Of a DNA stretch of 64,000 nucleotides, positions 7,902 to 17,213 are shown piece by piece; the first letter of the stretch is position 1, and each line of letters opens with the position of its first letter. The DNA comes from Sutcliffiella horikoshii (GTDB taxonomy: Bacteria > Bacillota > Bacilli > Bacillales > Bacillaceae_I): NCBI RefSeq assembly GCF_019931755.1, contig NZ_CP082918.1, forward strand, positions 600,001 through 664,000, in the 5' to 3' direction. A model generated the notes under the pieces. It saw only the letters and a program-made list of their open reading frames with translations, was not told the origin of the DNA and ran no database searches. A program made the translations under genes and the position numbers.

Positions 7902-9074
7902 CTACCAAATCATCTCCGCAAATTCCGGGTGGTCGATGAATGGGTTGCGATTTCCTTGGTAGTTTTCGAAAATGATATTGTTGCGGCGGATTTCTCTTGC
8001 ATCCACTGGGTCTTCGGCGTGCCATTGCAGCAGGACGGACAGTTTGCCGTGGTATGGGGCACTGCCGTTGTTTACGTTGTTATTAAGCTCTAAATCTAGC
8101 TCCCCGCTGTCTCCTTCATAGCGAACCGCCATATAGAAAATCATGCGTGCTACGTCGCCTTTTACTTCATCACGCGGCTCCCAGGAATCATTGTCATAAT
8201 AGTTTCCTGGTGCTTCAGCATGCTGGCTTCCGCCGTTATCAAAGTCCAGGTTTCCTCTGGAGGAGTTTACCGTCACATCCGTAGGGCGCAGATGGTGAAG
8301 GTCTGTGCCAGGGCCTTGTGTGGTACCGAAGTCACCATGGGATTTTGCCCAAACGTGCTCGCGGTTCCAGTCGTCTACTCCGCCCCCGTTTGTGGTCTTG
8401 GATTGAGAACGGCCGGAATATAGTAAAAGAACATTGTTGGCGTTTGCTGGGTCTTCATCTGTATTGCGCAACGCATCCCACACGGCAGCATAGGAGAGTG
8501 TCTGGTGATCGTCGATGATGTTATGCAGCGCTGTTTTCAATGCGGATCCTGTTTTTCCTTCTGCAGAACTGTAATACTCATCGTAGCTTGGTGGTGGGTC
8601 CGTGGGATCAGTAGGGTCCGTTTGTCCTCCATCCACTACCTCAAAAGCAGAAGCATTTTTGACACCTGAATGAGAGAAGTAAGCTGTTAAAGAACCAGTG
8701 ACCTTCAGCTTTTCTCCCATTAGGTCTGGGTTGCTCTTCAATCCAAACTCTGAACGGAAGGAAGAAGGAATTTGAACATAAATCATATTGGATGTGCTTG
8801 TTTCAGACGGGCTGTCGGCCAACGCTAATGCGTAGTCGTTAGGAAAATTGCTCGTAACCACTGTATTGGTAGCGGTCGGTTGTCCCACTACATAGCCTTC
8901 GACAGTCTTAGTAGAACCGTTCTGATTGGAGTTTGCTTGACTGACAGTAAACGGAGAGGTCCAAGTACCGGAACCTGCAGCGCTCATTTTATCAGGTACG
9001 GCGTGGGAGCATGCAAGGGTAAAAGCAAATAGGAAAATAAATAAGCCTCTAACTTTTTTGTTTAATTGATTCAA
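7902..9074 (-). CDS. Secreted endonuclease I family nuclease with N-terminal OB-like domain
   Basis: A 390-aa exported nuclease. A signal peptide (GLFIFLFAFTLACSHA) leads into a DUF6359/OB-like domain (TVSQANSNQNGSTKTVEGYVVG, about residues 35-145). After a TDPTDPTDPPP linker comes the endonuclease I domain, with the hallmark NREHVWAKSHG, TDLHHLRPTD and RGNLDF. Relatives are extracellular, metal-dependent RNases/DNases that degrade nucleic acid for phosphate and nitrogen. I prefer the TTG at 9074, since AGGAGGAG lies just upstream of it. An ATG at 9092 lies upstream of that Shine-Dalgarno. Confidence 0.9.
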   Translation of the reverse strand: MNQLNKKVRGLFIFLFAFTLACSHAVPDKMSAAGSGTWTSPFTVSQANSNQNGSTKTVEGYVVGQPTATNTVVTSNFPNDYALALADSPSETSTSNMIYVQIPSSFRSEFGLKSNPDLMGEKLKVTGSLTAYFSHSGVKNASAFEVVDGGQTDPTDPTDPPPSYDEYYSSAEGKTGSALKTALHNIIDDHQTLSYAAVWDALRNTDEDPANANNVLLLYSGRSQSKTTNGGGVDDWNREHVWAKSHGDFGTTQGPGTDLHHLRPTDVTVNSSRGNLDFDNGGSQHAEAPGNYYDNDSWEPRDEVKGDVARMIFYMAVRYEGDSGELDLELNNNVNNGSAPYHGKLSVLLQWHAEDPVDAREIRRNNIIFENYQGNRNPFIDHPEFAEMIW

Positions 9075-9219
9075 ACCGTTTCTCCTCCTCATGGTTGCTT
9101 CGTTACATAAATAGCGTACAACAGGAGGTTTGAGAATTGTGTAAATATTGTGTAAAACTCGATAAATGAGGCTTTTAGCATGGGAGGGAAGAATCGAGGG
9201 GGAGCCGAGGGGACAGGCA

Positions 9220-11150
9220 GAGCGACCGAGCCTAGGTCGTGACATATAGCGGGTGGGATTCCCGCCGAGAAAGGATTAGCCATCCACTCGTAGCGAGTCT
9301 TGGAGGGTAGTGGGTAACCACTGCCTTTAAGCGTAGACAGTTAGATTGCAGGCCGTAAGCCAATATGGTTGAAGGGATTGAGCTCCGTAACCCCCAGTTA
9401 GTAGGGCTGATGCGTTTGCCTGTGCAGAAAGCAACATCACCTAGTTGTAACGGCTTAACAAAGGTGACCTACTCGGAGTCGGTGACCATGGCATGTAATA
9501 CATTGATATGTTACGGCAACTCGGGAGACCCTGCGGGTCTTTCAAATTTATTTGAGAGTATGGCAATCAAGCGATAAAAAGTGAGTGAGCCAAATGTCGC
9601 GTAGGGAGTCGGATAGCCACGTAGTACCAATGAAATCGGGTAATGCTGATGGAGGGAAGGTAGGCTGCCTCAAAATCACCCTTATAGGGAAACATTTACT
9701 ACACACAGAGGTAGGTTAAACAAATGGAAACAAAACTAGTAAGGATAGCTGAATTAGCTAAAGCTGAACCAAAGATGAAATTACAAGTTTAGCGCATCTT
9801 ATGAACGAAAACAATCTAAAGCAGTGTCACCATGAACTTCCTAGTAAGAAAGCACCGGGGATTAACGCTACAACCAAGGAGGAATATGAACTCGACCTAG
9901 ACAGGAATATCTCTAACCTAGTAAAGAGAATGAAATCTATGAGTTATAGACCAACTCCGGTTAGAAGAACCTACATCGGTAAACCTGGAACTACCAAGAA
10001 ACGACCTCTTGGCATTCCAGAACATGAAGACAAAATAGTTCAAAGAGCCATCTCGAAGATTTTAAACGCAATATACGAACAGGATTTTCTAGACAGCTCA
10101 TTTGGATTTAGACCTAAACGTAACTGCCATGATGCAATAAAGATATTGAACCATTACATCGACAAGAAACATGTCAACTTTATTGTGGATGCAGATATAA
10201 AAGGATTCTTCGACAACGTTAATCACAGGTGGATGATGGAATTTCTAAAAGAAAGAATCACAGATCCGAATCTTTTAAGAATTATAGCTAGATTCTTAAA
10301 GGGCGGATATATGGAAGAAGGTCGATTGTTTCCTACTGAAATTGGAACCCCGCAAGGGGGAATCATCTCACCCATTCTTGCGAATGTGTATCTACACTAC
10401 GTTCTTGACCTGTGGTTTGAAAAAGTAGTAAGGAAAAAGTGTAAAGGACAAGCGTATATCGTGAGATATGCCGATGACTTTGTATGTTGTTTCCAAGTAA
10501 AAGAGGACGCGGAACATTTCTACCATTCATTAGTTAAACGGTTAAGGAAATTCAATCTGGAGGTCGCAGAGGATAAAACCAAAATTATACCGTTTGGTAA
10601 ATACGCAGAACGCAACTTGAAGACGACACTCTTTAAAAAGCCACCTACTTTTGATTTTCTCGGTTTTACCCATTATGGAAGTAGAGGTAAAACTGGAGAA
10701 TATCTAACGAAGGTTAAGTCTAGTAGTAAGAAAATGAGAGCGAAGCTCAAAGAGTGCAAGGAATGGCTGAAAGCGAATCGTAATAAGGACATTCACGAAG
10801 TGAAGAAAAGGTTAGACAGGTCGCTTGTAGGATACTACAACTATTATTGCCTCACATATAATGTGAGGTATGTAGATAACTTCCTAGATAAGATTAAGAA
10901 ACTTTTCTTCAAGTGGATGAATAGGAGAAGTCAAAAGAAGTCATTCAACTGGGATAAATATAATCTGTTTTTAAAACGTTTTCCGTTTCGTAAACCAAAG
11001 CTAAAACATAGTATCTTTGAACTCAAGAAAGAGATTAGCTATATTTTGTGAATGATGGAGAGGAAGAGCCGTGTGCGTTAGTAGCGCATGCACGGTTCTG
11101 TGAGGGATAGGGAGTTCAATCCTTATAGGAAAGACTCCCGTCTACTCGAC
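9220..11150 (+). mobile_element. Group II intron, outer family, copy 1
   Basis: A 1,931-nt intron. The 5' end GAGCGACC departs slightly from the usual GTGYG start. The ribozyme 5' part has EBS1 TGCCTGT at 9417-9423, complementary to the 5' exon ACAGGCA. Domain V is GAGCCGTGTGCG...CACGGTTCTG at 11066-11100. Domain VI is GGGAGT / ACTCCC, and the 3' end is CTCGAC. I placed the 3' end so that the REP element is restored and copies 1 and 3 agree up to the boundary. By eye the only difference from copy 3 is one missing T in the reading frame. The element is flanked by the endonuclease gene and the Xre-ImmA-PIN module. Confidence 0.9.
9724..11051 (+). pseudogene. ltrA: Intron-encoded reverse transcriptase/maturase of copy 1, frameshifted near the N-terminus
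   Basis: The frame starting at ATG 9724 meets a stop at 9790-9792, because one T is missing compared with copy 3 (GAAATTAC against GAAATTTAC). From 9801 the frame is open for 416 residues and identical to residues 27-442 of copy 3. It contains all RT blocks (GFRPKRNCHDAI, DADIKGFFDNVNH, GTPQGGIISPILANVY, RYADDFV) and the X/thumb region, with no endonuclease domain. Internal initiation at 9801 might give a nearly complete protein but lacks a good ribosome binding site. Mobility or splicing could be helped in trans by copy 3. Confidence 0.85.
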
Positions 11151-11243
11151 CCGTGACCCATTTTTTTGTGGATATTTATTATTGGGTCGAGGAACCTGTC
11201 CTAGGGAAAGAACTGTGTAAAAATTTGTATAAAAAGAGAAGCT

Positions 11244-11311
11244 TTCGTGTAAAATAATTTTACGAAGTGTAAAAATTATTTTTACAAGTTTTATGGATTT
11301 TATTGTATAAT
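11244..11311 (+). promoter_or_regulatory. Promoter with two tandem palindromic operators for the Xre gene
   Basis: Palindrome 1 is at 11244-11266 (TTCGTGTAAAAT / ATTTTACGAA, one extra base). Palindrome 2 is at 11268-11286 (TGTAAAAA-TTA-TTTTTACA, perfect). Their centres are 22 bp apart, about two helical turns. The -10 TATAAT is at 11306-11311. The second palindrome covers the likely -35 region. This is the usual layout for autorepression by a small Xre protein. Confidence 0.7.
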
Positions 11312-11342
11312 GAGAGTGAAGCAAAAGTGGGAGGTGATAAAA

Positions 11343-11708
11343 ATGGCAATATATAACTTCAAGAAAATCATAGGCAGTAATTTACTTTCCTATTTGAAAT
11401 TACAAGGTTACACTAAGACAGCTTTGGCGAAAATGACTGGAATTTCACGCCCTACACTTAATCAAATATTAGAGGGGGAAAGTCCAAATCCTAAGATATA
11501 TGAGGAACAAATGCAAAAGATTGCAGAAACTTTCAGTTTACCAGTGGACTATTTCTTAAGAGCACCTGACATACAACAGGAAAAATGGCAAGTCCCGTCT
11601 ACTCAGTATTCAGATAGATCCACCTCTAGTCGAGATCCACTAACACAAGAACTTTTAAATGATTTGGATGAATTGTTGACTGTTGCTGCTTACTATATAA
11701 AGGGGTGA
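11343..11708 (+). CDS. Xre-family transcriptional regulator
   Basis: A 121-aa protein with an N-terminal Cro/CI-type helix-turn-helix: YLKLQGYTKTALAKMTGISRP then TLNQILEGESPNPKIYEEQM, about residues 14-55. A C-terminal tail follows. The ATG at 11343 has GGGAGGTGAT upstream; the frame from 11310 is not used. It leads a three-gene operon with an ImmA-type protease (4 bases downstream) and a PIN-like protein. In ImmA/ImmR-type pairs the protease cleaves the Xre repressor when an inducing signal arrives. Such a switch controlling a nuclease is the likely design here. Confidence 0.85.
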   Translation: MAIYNFKKIIGSNLLSYLKLQGYTKTALAKMTGISRPTLNQILEGESPNPKIYEEQMQKIAETFSLPVDYFLRAPDIQQEKWQVPSTQYSDRSTSSRDPLTQELLNDLDELLTVAAYYIKG

Positions 11709-11712
11709 AAAA

Positions 11713-12504
11713 ATGAGAATAACTAGTAATAATCTTGATGATACCATTCAATTAAACCAACAAATTCATCATGAGACTCAAAACCATTTAAAGTATATGC
11801 ACAGGTTTCTCGCAAAATATGAAATACACTCTCCTGAAAAACTAGGGTTGCAAATTTTAAAAGACAATTATTTAATTCAAATTCCAATTCCTAATTTAGA
11901 TTGGGGAGGAGCGATAAGGGAACTACCCAATGGTAGAAAAGTTCCAGTAATTAATACTGCACAACCTCGACTGTATCAGTATTTCATTTACTGGCATGAA
12001 ATATATCATTTAACAGAGGATTTCTCTAATTCTCATGATATCTCAGCAGAATTTGATCTGATAGAACGTAAAGCAGATTATTTTGCAAGTCAGATGCTAA
12101 TAAGCAAAGATCTTTATAAGTACTTCCTCGACATAAAACATCCTGATTTTGTTTGTAGGGTTGCCATTTGTATGGATACATTTAAAGTGCCGTACAAAGC
12201 TATCTTAATTCAGCTTTATGAATCTGCCATTGAGTATGAAAATAAAAAGCTTCAAGAACAAATTAAGTTGAATTTTGATACACCTTTTGATGTACAATCT
12301 TGGATAGACATTTTTAGAAAATTGTCTTTGGACGAAAATCTAGTGAAACCTTCCTATATAGTAGATTTCGGGTTGTTAAAATATGAGGTGGTTTCCATAG
12401 AGACTTCAGATGATCGTGTTTTTATCGAAACAAAAGAATTTATTGATGCTTTAGAAAAAAAATATCTACTAGTGAAAGGAAAACTAGAAAGTGGGGAGTT
12501 ATAG
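11713..12504 (+). CDS. ImmA/IrrE-family metallopeptidase
   Basis: A 263-aa protein with the zinc-protease motif HEIYH (residues 95-99) and the downstream ERKADYFASQMLI helix, which supplies the third metal ligand in this family. ImmA/IrrE proteases cleave Xre-type repressors in response to DNA damage or other stress. The C-terminal part (about residues 190-263) is a separate, unrecognised domain that may sense the signal. It sits between the Xre gene and the PIN-like gene, and the latter's start overlaps its last codons, so expression is probably coupled. Confidence 0.85.
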   Translation: MRITSNNLDDTIQLNQQIHHETQNHLKYMHRFLAKYEIHSPEKLGLQILKDNYLIQIPIPNLDWGGAIRELPNGRKVPVINTAQPRLYQYFIYWHEIYHLTEDFSNSHDISAEFDLIERKADYFASQMLISKDLYKYFLDIKHPDFVCRVAICMDTFKVPYKAILIQLYESAIEYENKKLQEQIKLNFDTPFDVQSWIDIFRKLSLDENLVKPSYIVDFGLLKYEVVSIETSDDRVFIETKEFIDALEKKYLLVKGKLESGEL

Positions 12505-13327
12505 GGATTTACGCCAAATAATAAAAGAGAAAAGCAGTAGCCGTATTTTAATTATGGACAATAATAATTTGGAGTTCTGCAGTCAGCATGAAGAGGCGTT
12601 TCCTGCCCAAGTGGTATTTGAAAATTACGATATAATTCTTATACCAGAATGGGTTCATCGAGAGATATCACACAGTGAAAAACGATTAGATTATCTTGCA
12701 ATGATCCCCACCCCCTATTTTATTATGAGTGAGGAAGAAGACTATATTGAGTTGGCTGGTTATCAGGAGCTAAGGTTATTAGAGCTTATTTTTCATGCTG
12801 CTTCTTCTATCTCACCTGCAAGAAAGTATTATGCAAAATTAAAAAAGCTTTATAGTCAAAATACAGATCTCCCAGAAAATTGGATAGAAAGCTTTTACGA
12901 AGAAGGTTTCGAGAAAAAATGCGAAACAGAATTAAGTAAGAACGCCGGAGAAACTTCAATTTTAGTATTAACATATTTATTACTCCATCATTTCCCCTCA
13001 TATATTAAAAACATCACCATTTTCTCAAGTGACAAAGGAACCTTAACCATCAAAAATAAAATTATGGACAACCTTCATAAAATGGGGTTGATTCATAATC
13101 CAGTAACTCCTGTTAGTTTTATGAGTACAGATATTTTACTTATCGAAGCCCTTAATAAAAAATGGATAACTATAGAAGATGTTGAAGCATTGCGCCCCAA
13201 TGCGAAAAAAGTAATTTATTCTATTAAACTAGAAAACCAAAGCAGCTCAAGGCATGAGTATGTAATGGATACATTAGAATTTACGGAAGTGCTAAGAGAA
13301 ATAGACAAGTATCATTTTGAGTTTTGA
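12491..13327 (+). CDS. PIN-like nuclease, putative toxin/effector of the Xre-ImmA module
   Basis: A 278-aa protein with a PIN-like layout: ILIMDNNN (D23) after the first strand, IPEWVHREIS (E58), NAGETSILV (E154) and FSSDKGTL (D181). These are the four acidic positions expected for a metal-dependent PIN ribonuclease. The C-terminal 80 residues (VEALRPNAKKVIYSIKLENQ onward) do not match a family I know. The GTG at 12491 overlaps the ImmA gene by 14 nt. An ATG at 12554 would cut into the first PIN strand, so the GTG is preferred. The assignment rests on motif spacing alone. A toxin role is inferred from the operon. Confidence 0.65.
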   Translation: MGSYRDLRQIIKEKSSSRILIMDNNNLEFCSQHEEAFPAQVVFENYDIILIPEWVHREISHSEKRLDYLAMIPTPYFIMSEEEDYIELAGYQELRLLELIFHAASSISPARKYYAKLKKLYSQNTDLPENWIESFYEEGFEKKCETELSKNAGETSILVLTYLLLHHFPSYIKNITIFSSDKGTLTIKNKIMDNLHKMGLIHNPVTPVSFMSTDILLIEALNKKWITIEDVEALRPNAKKVIYSIKLENQSSSRHEYVMDTLEFTEVLREIDKYHFEF

Positions 13328-14606
13328 ACCATAGGGACAGGCAGAGCGACCGAGCCTAGGTCGTGACATATAACGGGTGGGATTCCCGTCGAGAAAGGAT
13401 TAGCCATCCACTCGTAGCGAGTCTTGGAGGGCAGTGGGTAACCACTGCCTTTAAGCGTAGACAGTTAGATTGCAGGCCGTAAGCCAATATGGTTGAAGGG
13501 ATTGAGCTCCGTAACCCCCAGTTAGTAGGGCTGATGCGTTTGCCTGTGCAGAAAGCAACATCACCTAGTTGTAACGGCTTAACTAAGGTGACCTACTCGG
13601 AGTCGGTGACCATGGCATGTAATACATTGATATGTTACGGCAACTCGGGAGACCCTACGGGTCTTTCAAATTTATTTGAGAGTATGGCAATCAAGCGATA
13701 AAAAAAGTGAGTGAGCCAAACGTCGCGTAGGGAGTCGGATAGCCACGTAGTACCAATGAAATCGGGTAATGCTGATGGAGGGAAGGTAGGCTGCCTCAAA
13801 ATTGCCCTTATAGGGAAACATTTACTACACACAGAGGTAGGTTAAACAAATGGAAACAAAACTAGTAAGGATAGCTGAATTAGCTAAAGCTCAACCAAAG
13901 ATGAAATTTACAAGTTTAGCGCATCTTATGAACGAAAACAGTCTTAAGCAGTGTCATTATGAGCTTCCCAGCAAGAAAGCTCCGGGGATTAACTCTACAA
14001 CCAAAGAGGAATATGAACTCGACATAGATATGAATATCTCTAAACTTGTAAAGAGAATGAAATCTATGAGTTACAGACCAACTCCGGTTAGAAGAACCTA
14101 CATTGGTAAACCTGGAACTACCAAGAAACGACCTCTTGGCATCCCAGAACATGAAGACAAAATAGTCCAAAGAGCCATCTCGAAGATTCTAAACGCAATA
14201 TACGAACAGGATTTTCTAGACAGCTCATTTGGATTCAGACCTAAACGAAACTGCCATGACGCAATAAAGATACTAAACCATTATATCAACAAGAAACACG
14301 TCAACTTTATTGTGGATGCAGATATAAAAGGATTCTTCGACAACGTTAATCACAAGTGGATGATGGAATTTCTAAAAGAAAGAATCACAGATCCGAATCT
14401 TTTAAGAATTATAGCTAGATTCTTAAAAGGCGGGTATATGGAAGAAGGTCGATTGTTTCCTACTGAAGTTGGAACCCCGCAAGGGGGAATCATCTCACCC
14501 ATTCTTGCGAATGTGTACCTACACTACGTTCTTGACTTATGGTTTGAAAAAGTAGTAAGAAAACAGTGTAAAGGACAAGCGTATATCGTGAGATATGCCG
14601 ATGACT

Positions 14607-16478
14607 GTGTGCCACGAAGGAACACAAAAGCAACTCGAAGAGTTGCATAGTGTAACATGCTGCACAAAAGATGAGGGTGGGCCCCTCGGAATCGCCATAC
14701 AGGTGGAGATTTCAAACCACCCTAAGGTGCTCTAGGCAAAAGCTAGGGTATTGAGCGTTAGGGAAAAGGCAGTGCAAGACACTGTCAGGTACGTATTAAG
14801 GAGACGAAAACCATTGAACCGCTGAAGAAGTATCGAAAGCGTAGAGATGTCATCAAAACTGAGGGGGAGTCGTTAACTCAGGATAAGTTCGGAGGAAACC
14901 TGTTTACTGTCCGTTCGGTGACCGGTATAAAGGCGGCGTGAACTTAATATAGGCTTTTGTGTGGAACGTGGGAACCTACGACATGGATGCTAAGGGAGAG
15001 ATTTCAAGTGGAAGCCCCACAAGAATCAGAGTACCAATGCCATGTATAGGGGCGGAATAACTCGTAGTAGCAATGAAACCTCCTAACGGAGATGGAGCAA
15101 AGGGGTTATATTATTCAGTTTTATAAACAAGTCAACCATAGTACTGGGAGGAACTTATGCATAAAACAAAGCCATATGCGATATCTAAAAAGATAGTTTT
15201 TGAAGCTTTTAACAGGGTTAAAGCAAATAAAGGGTCAGCAGGAATTGATGAGCAATCTTTAGAAGAATTTGAAAGAAATCTAAAGGATAATCTGTATAAA
15301 ATTTGGAACAGAATGTCATCGGGAAGTTACTTTCCTCCAGCGGTAAAAGCGGTAGAAATACCAAAGAAAGGTGGAGGTATTAGGACACTTGGAATTCCAA
15401 CGGTTGCGGATAGAATTGCACAGATGACAGTGAAGTTATACTTCGAACCTTTGGTAGAACCATTCTTTCATGACGATTCTTATGGATACAGACCTAAGAA
15501 AAGCGCTATTCAAGCAATAGAGACAACCCGAAAAAGATGCTGGAAGTTCAATTGGGTACTTGAATTTGATATTAAAGGTTTATTCGATAACATCGACCAT
15601 GAGTTACTGATGAAAGCAGTAGATAAGCATACAGACATTGACTGGGTTAGGTTGTACATCAAAAGATGGTTAACAGCACCATTTCAAACAAATGAAGGAA
15701 TAAAAGAACGCACCTCCGGCACACCGCAAGGTGGTGTCATAAGTCCGGTGCTAGCAAATTTATTTCTACATTATGCGTTCGATAAATGGATGGCTATTAA
15801 TCACCCAAGCAATCCATTCGCTAGATATGCAGATGACGCAGTCATCCACTGCAAGACAGAGGAAGAAGCAAAGAATGTGCTCAAATCCTTAAGCGAAAGA
15901 ATGAATGAATGTAAACTCGAACTACATCCTTCCAAAACCAAAATCGTATATTGTAAGGATGCGGACAGGAAAGAAGATCATGAAAACATAGCGTTTGATT
16001 TTCTTGGATACACGTTCAGACCAAGGCTGTCGAAGAACAGGTGGGGGAAACATTTTGTGAATTTCACGCCAGCCATCAGTAACAAATCTAAGAAATCAAT
16101 TCAGCAAAAAGTGAGAGACTGGAAACTACAATTGAAGGCTGATAAAGAGCTCATAGACCTATCAAATATGTTTAACTCAGTAATTCAAGGGTGGATTAAC
16201 TACTATGGGAAATTCTACAAATCAGAAATGTACTCCTCTTTAAGGCACATAAACAAAGCCTTAATTATGTGGGCGAGAAGAAAGTATAAAAAGTTATCTC
16301 GACACAAGAGAAGGGCAGAACATTTTCTAGGCAGAATATCTAAACAAAATCCTAAACTCTTCAAACACTGGGATATTGGTATCAAACCTACGGCTGAATA
16401 ATGGGAGCCGGATGAGCTGAGAGGTTCACGTCCGGTTCTGAGAGAGACTACTGGGGAGGTTCCAGTGGTCTACTTGCC
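14607..16478 (+). mobile_element. Nested group II intron of a different family
   Basis: It starts GTGTGCCACG, which fits the GTGYG consensus. Domain V is GAGCCGGATGAGC...TCCGGTTCTG at 16405-16440, and a domain VI-like hairpin follows (ACTACTGG / CCAGTGGT, 16448-16470). It ends at CTACTTGCC. The boundaries are fixed by comparison with the uninterrupted copies: removing 14607-16478 restores both sequence and frame. It encodes its own 414-aa maturase. A candidate EBS1 (GTCATC, 14849-14854) could pair with GATGAC of the 5' exon, but this is tentative. Confidence 0.9.
15157..16401 (+). CDS. ltrA: Reverse transcriptase/maturase encoded by the nested intron
   Basis: A 414-aa group II intron protein, clearly different from the outer-intron RT. 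The RT blocks are KGSAGIDEQSLEEFE, GGGIRTLGIPTVADRIAQ, SYGYRPKKSAIQA, VLEFDIKGLFDNIDHELL, TSGTPQGGVISPVLANLFLHY and FARYADDAVIHC, with catalytic Asp pairs in RYADD. The maturase (X) region, GWINYYGKFY and following, is present; no HNH endonuclease domain follows. The start ATG has GGGAGG upstream. The gene is intact, so this intron may be active. It carries its own near copy of the insertion site at its YADD codons (15823-15838). Confidence 0.92.
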   Translation: MHKTKPYAISKKIVFEAFNRVKANKGSAGIDEQSLEEFERNLKDNLYKIWNRMSSGSYFPPAVKAVEIPKKGGGIRTLGIPTVADRIAQMTVKLYFEPLVEPFFHDDSYGYRPKKSAIQAIETTRKRCWKFNWVLEFDIKGLFDNIDHELLMKAVDKHTDIDWVRLYIKRWLTAPFQTNEGIKERTSGTPQGGVISPVLANLFLHYAFDKWMAINHPSNPFARYADDAVIHCKTEEEAKNVLKSLSERMNECKLELHPSKTKIVYCKDADRKEDHENIAFDFLGYTFRPRLSKNRWGKHFVNFTPAISNKSKKSIQQKVRDWKLQLKADKELIDLSNMFNSVIQGWINYYGKFYKSEMYSSLRHINKALIMWARRKYKKLSRHKRRAEHFLGRISKQNPKLFKHWDIGIKPTAE

Positions 16479-17213
16479 TTGTATGTTGTTTTCAAGTAAA
16501 AGAGGACGCGGAAAACTTTTACCATTCATTAGTTAAACGGTTAAGGAAATTCCATCTGGAGGTCGCAGAGGATAAAACAAAAATAATACCGTTTGGTAAA
16601 TACGTAGGACGCAACTTAAAGACTACACCCTTTAAAAAGCCACCTACTTTTGATTTTCTCGGTTTTACCCACTATGGTAGTAGAGGTAAAAATGGAGAAT
16701 ATATAACAAAGGTTAAGTCTAGTAGTAAGAAAATGAGAGCGAAGCTCAAAGAGTGCAAGGAATGGCTGAAAACTAATCGTACCAAAAACATTCACGAAGT
16801 GAAGAAAAGGTTAGACAGGTCGCTTATAGGATACTACAACTACTACTGCATCACATACAATGTGAGGTATGTAGATAACTTCTTGGATAAGATTAAGAAA
16901 CTTTTCTTCAAGTGGATGAATAGGAGAAGCCAAAAGAAATCATTCAACTGGGATAAATATAATCTGTTTTTAAAACGTTTTCCGTTTCATAAACCAAAAC
17001 TAAAACATAGTATCTTTGAGCTCAAGGAAGAGATTAGCTATATTTTGTAAACGATGGAGAGGAAGAGCCGTGTGCGTTAGTAGCGCACGCACGGTTCTGT
17101 GAGGGATAGGGAGTTCAATCTTTATAGGAAAGGCTCCCGTCTACTCGACCCGTGACCCATTCTGGTGCTGTGAGTAACATAAGTGGGTCAAGGAACCTGT
17201 CCCCTCAGCCCAC

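Larger units (their letters stand above)
9207..11201 (+). repeat. REP-like element split by group II intron copy 1
   Basis: The left part GAGGGGACAGGCA (9207-9219) and the right part from CCGTGACCCA (11151) through TGGGTCGAGGAACCTGTCC (ending 11201) form one element of the dispersed family when the intron is removed. The junction then reads GGGACAGGCACCGTGACCCA. The same sequence, uninterrupted, occurs on the minus strand near 24360-24379. Confidence 0.8.
13850..17050 (+). pseudogene. ltrA: Outer-intron reverse transcriptase split by the nested intron
   Basis: The 5' part 13850-14606 and the 3' part 16479-17050 add up to 1,329 nt, exactly the length of the intact copy 3 gene (442 codons plus stop). 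The junction reads GATGACT|TTGTATG, which restores RYADDFVCCFQ in frame. The insertion falls after the first base of codon 253, directly after the catalytic YADD (residues 249-252). Unspliced, the product is a 266-aa truncated RT ending in about 14 aberrant residues. If the inner intron splices, a full RT results. No other stop or frameshift is visible in either part, so the gene has not decayed. Confidence 0.85.
13344..17149 (+). mobile_element. Group II intron, outer family, copy 2, interrupted by another group II intron (twintron)
   Basis: Same family as copies 1 and 3: 5' end GAGCGACC, EBS1 TGCCTGT at 13541-13547, and a 3' end with domains V and VI and CTCGAC at 17149. It is more diverged. 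Several differences keep RNA pairing, for example a domain I helix that changes from GCGGG/CCCGC to ACGGG/CCCGT. A second intron of 1,872 nt (14607-16478) is inserted in its reverse transcriptase gene. Without that insert the outer intron is 1,934 nt, close to the 1,931-1,932 nt of the others. Confidence 0.9.
13333..17206 (+). repeat. REP-like element split by group II intron copy 2
   Basis: The left part AGGGACAGGCA (13333-13343) joins CCGTGACCCA (17150) and ends with TGGGTCAAGGAACCTGTCC and CCTC (about 17184-17206). Without the intron it is a normal member of the family, with the same junction as copy 1. It begins 5 bases after the stop codon of the PIN-like gene. Confidence 0.8.

Noticed and set aside
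9365..9577. A 70-codon open frame, repeated at 13489-13701 and 19599-19811
   Set aside because: It lies within the group II intron 5' ribozyme part, overlaps EBS1, and is conserved because the RNA is conserved. No ribosome binding site is seen.
9220..11150. Calling the outer introns class C (terminator-targeting)
   Set aside because: They insert inside the left arm of a palindromic repeat rather than after a terminator stem. The class needs a phylogeny, so I left it open.
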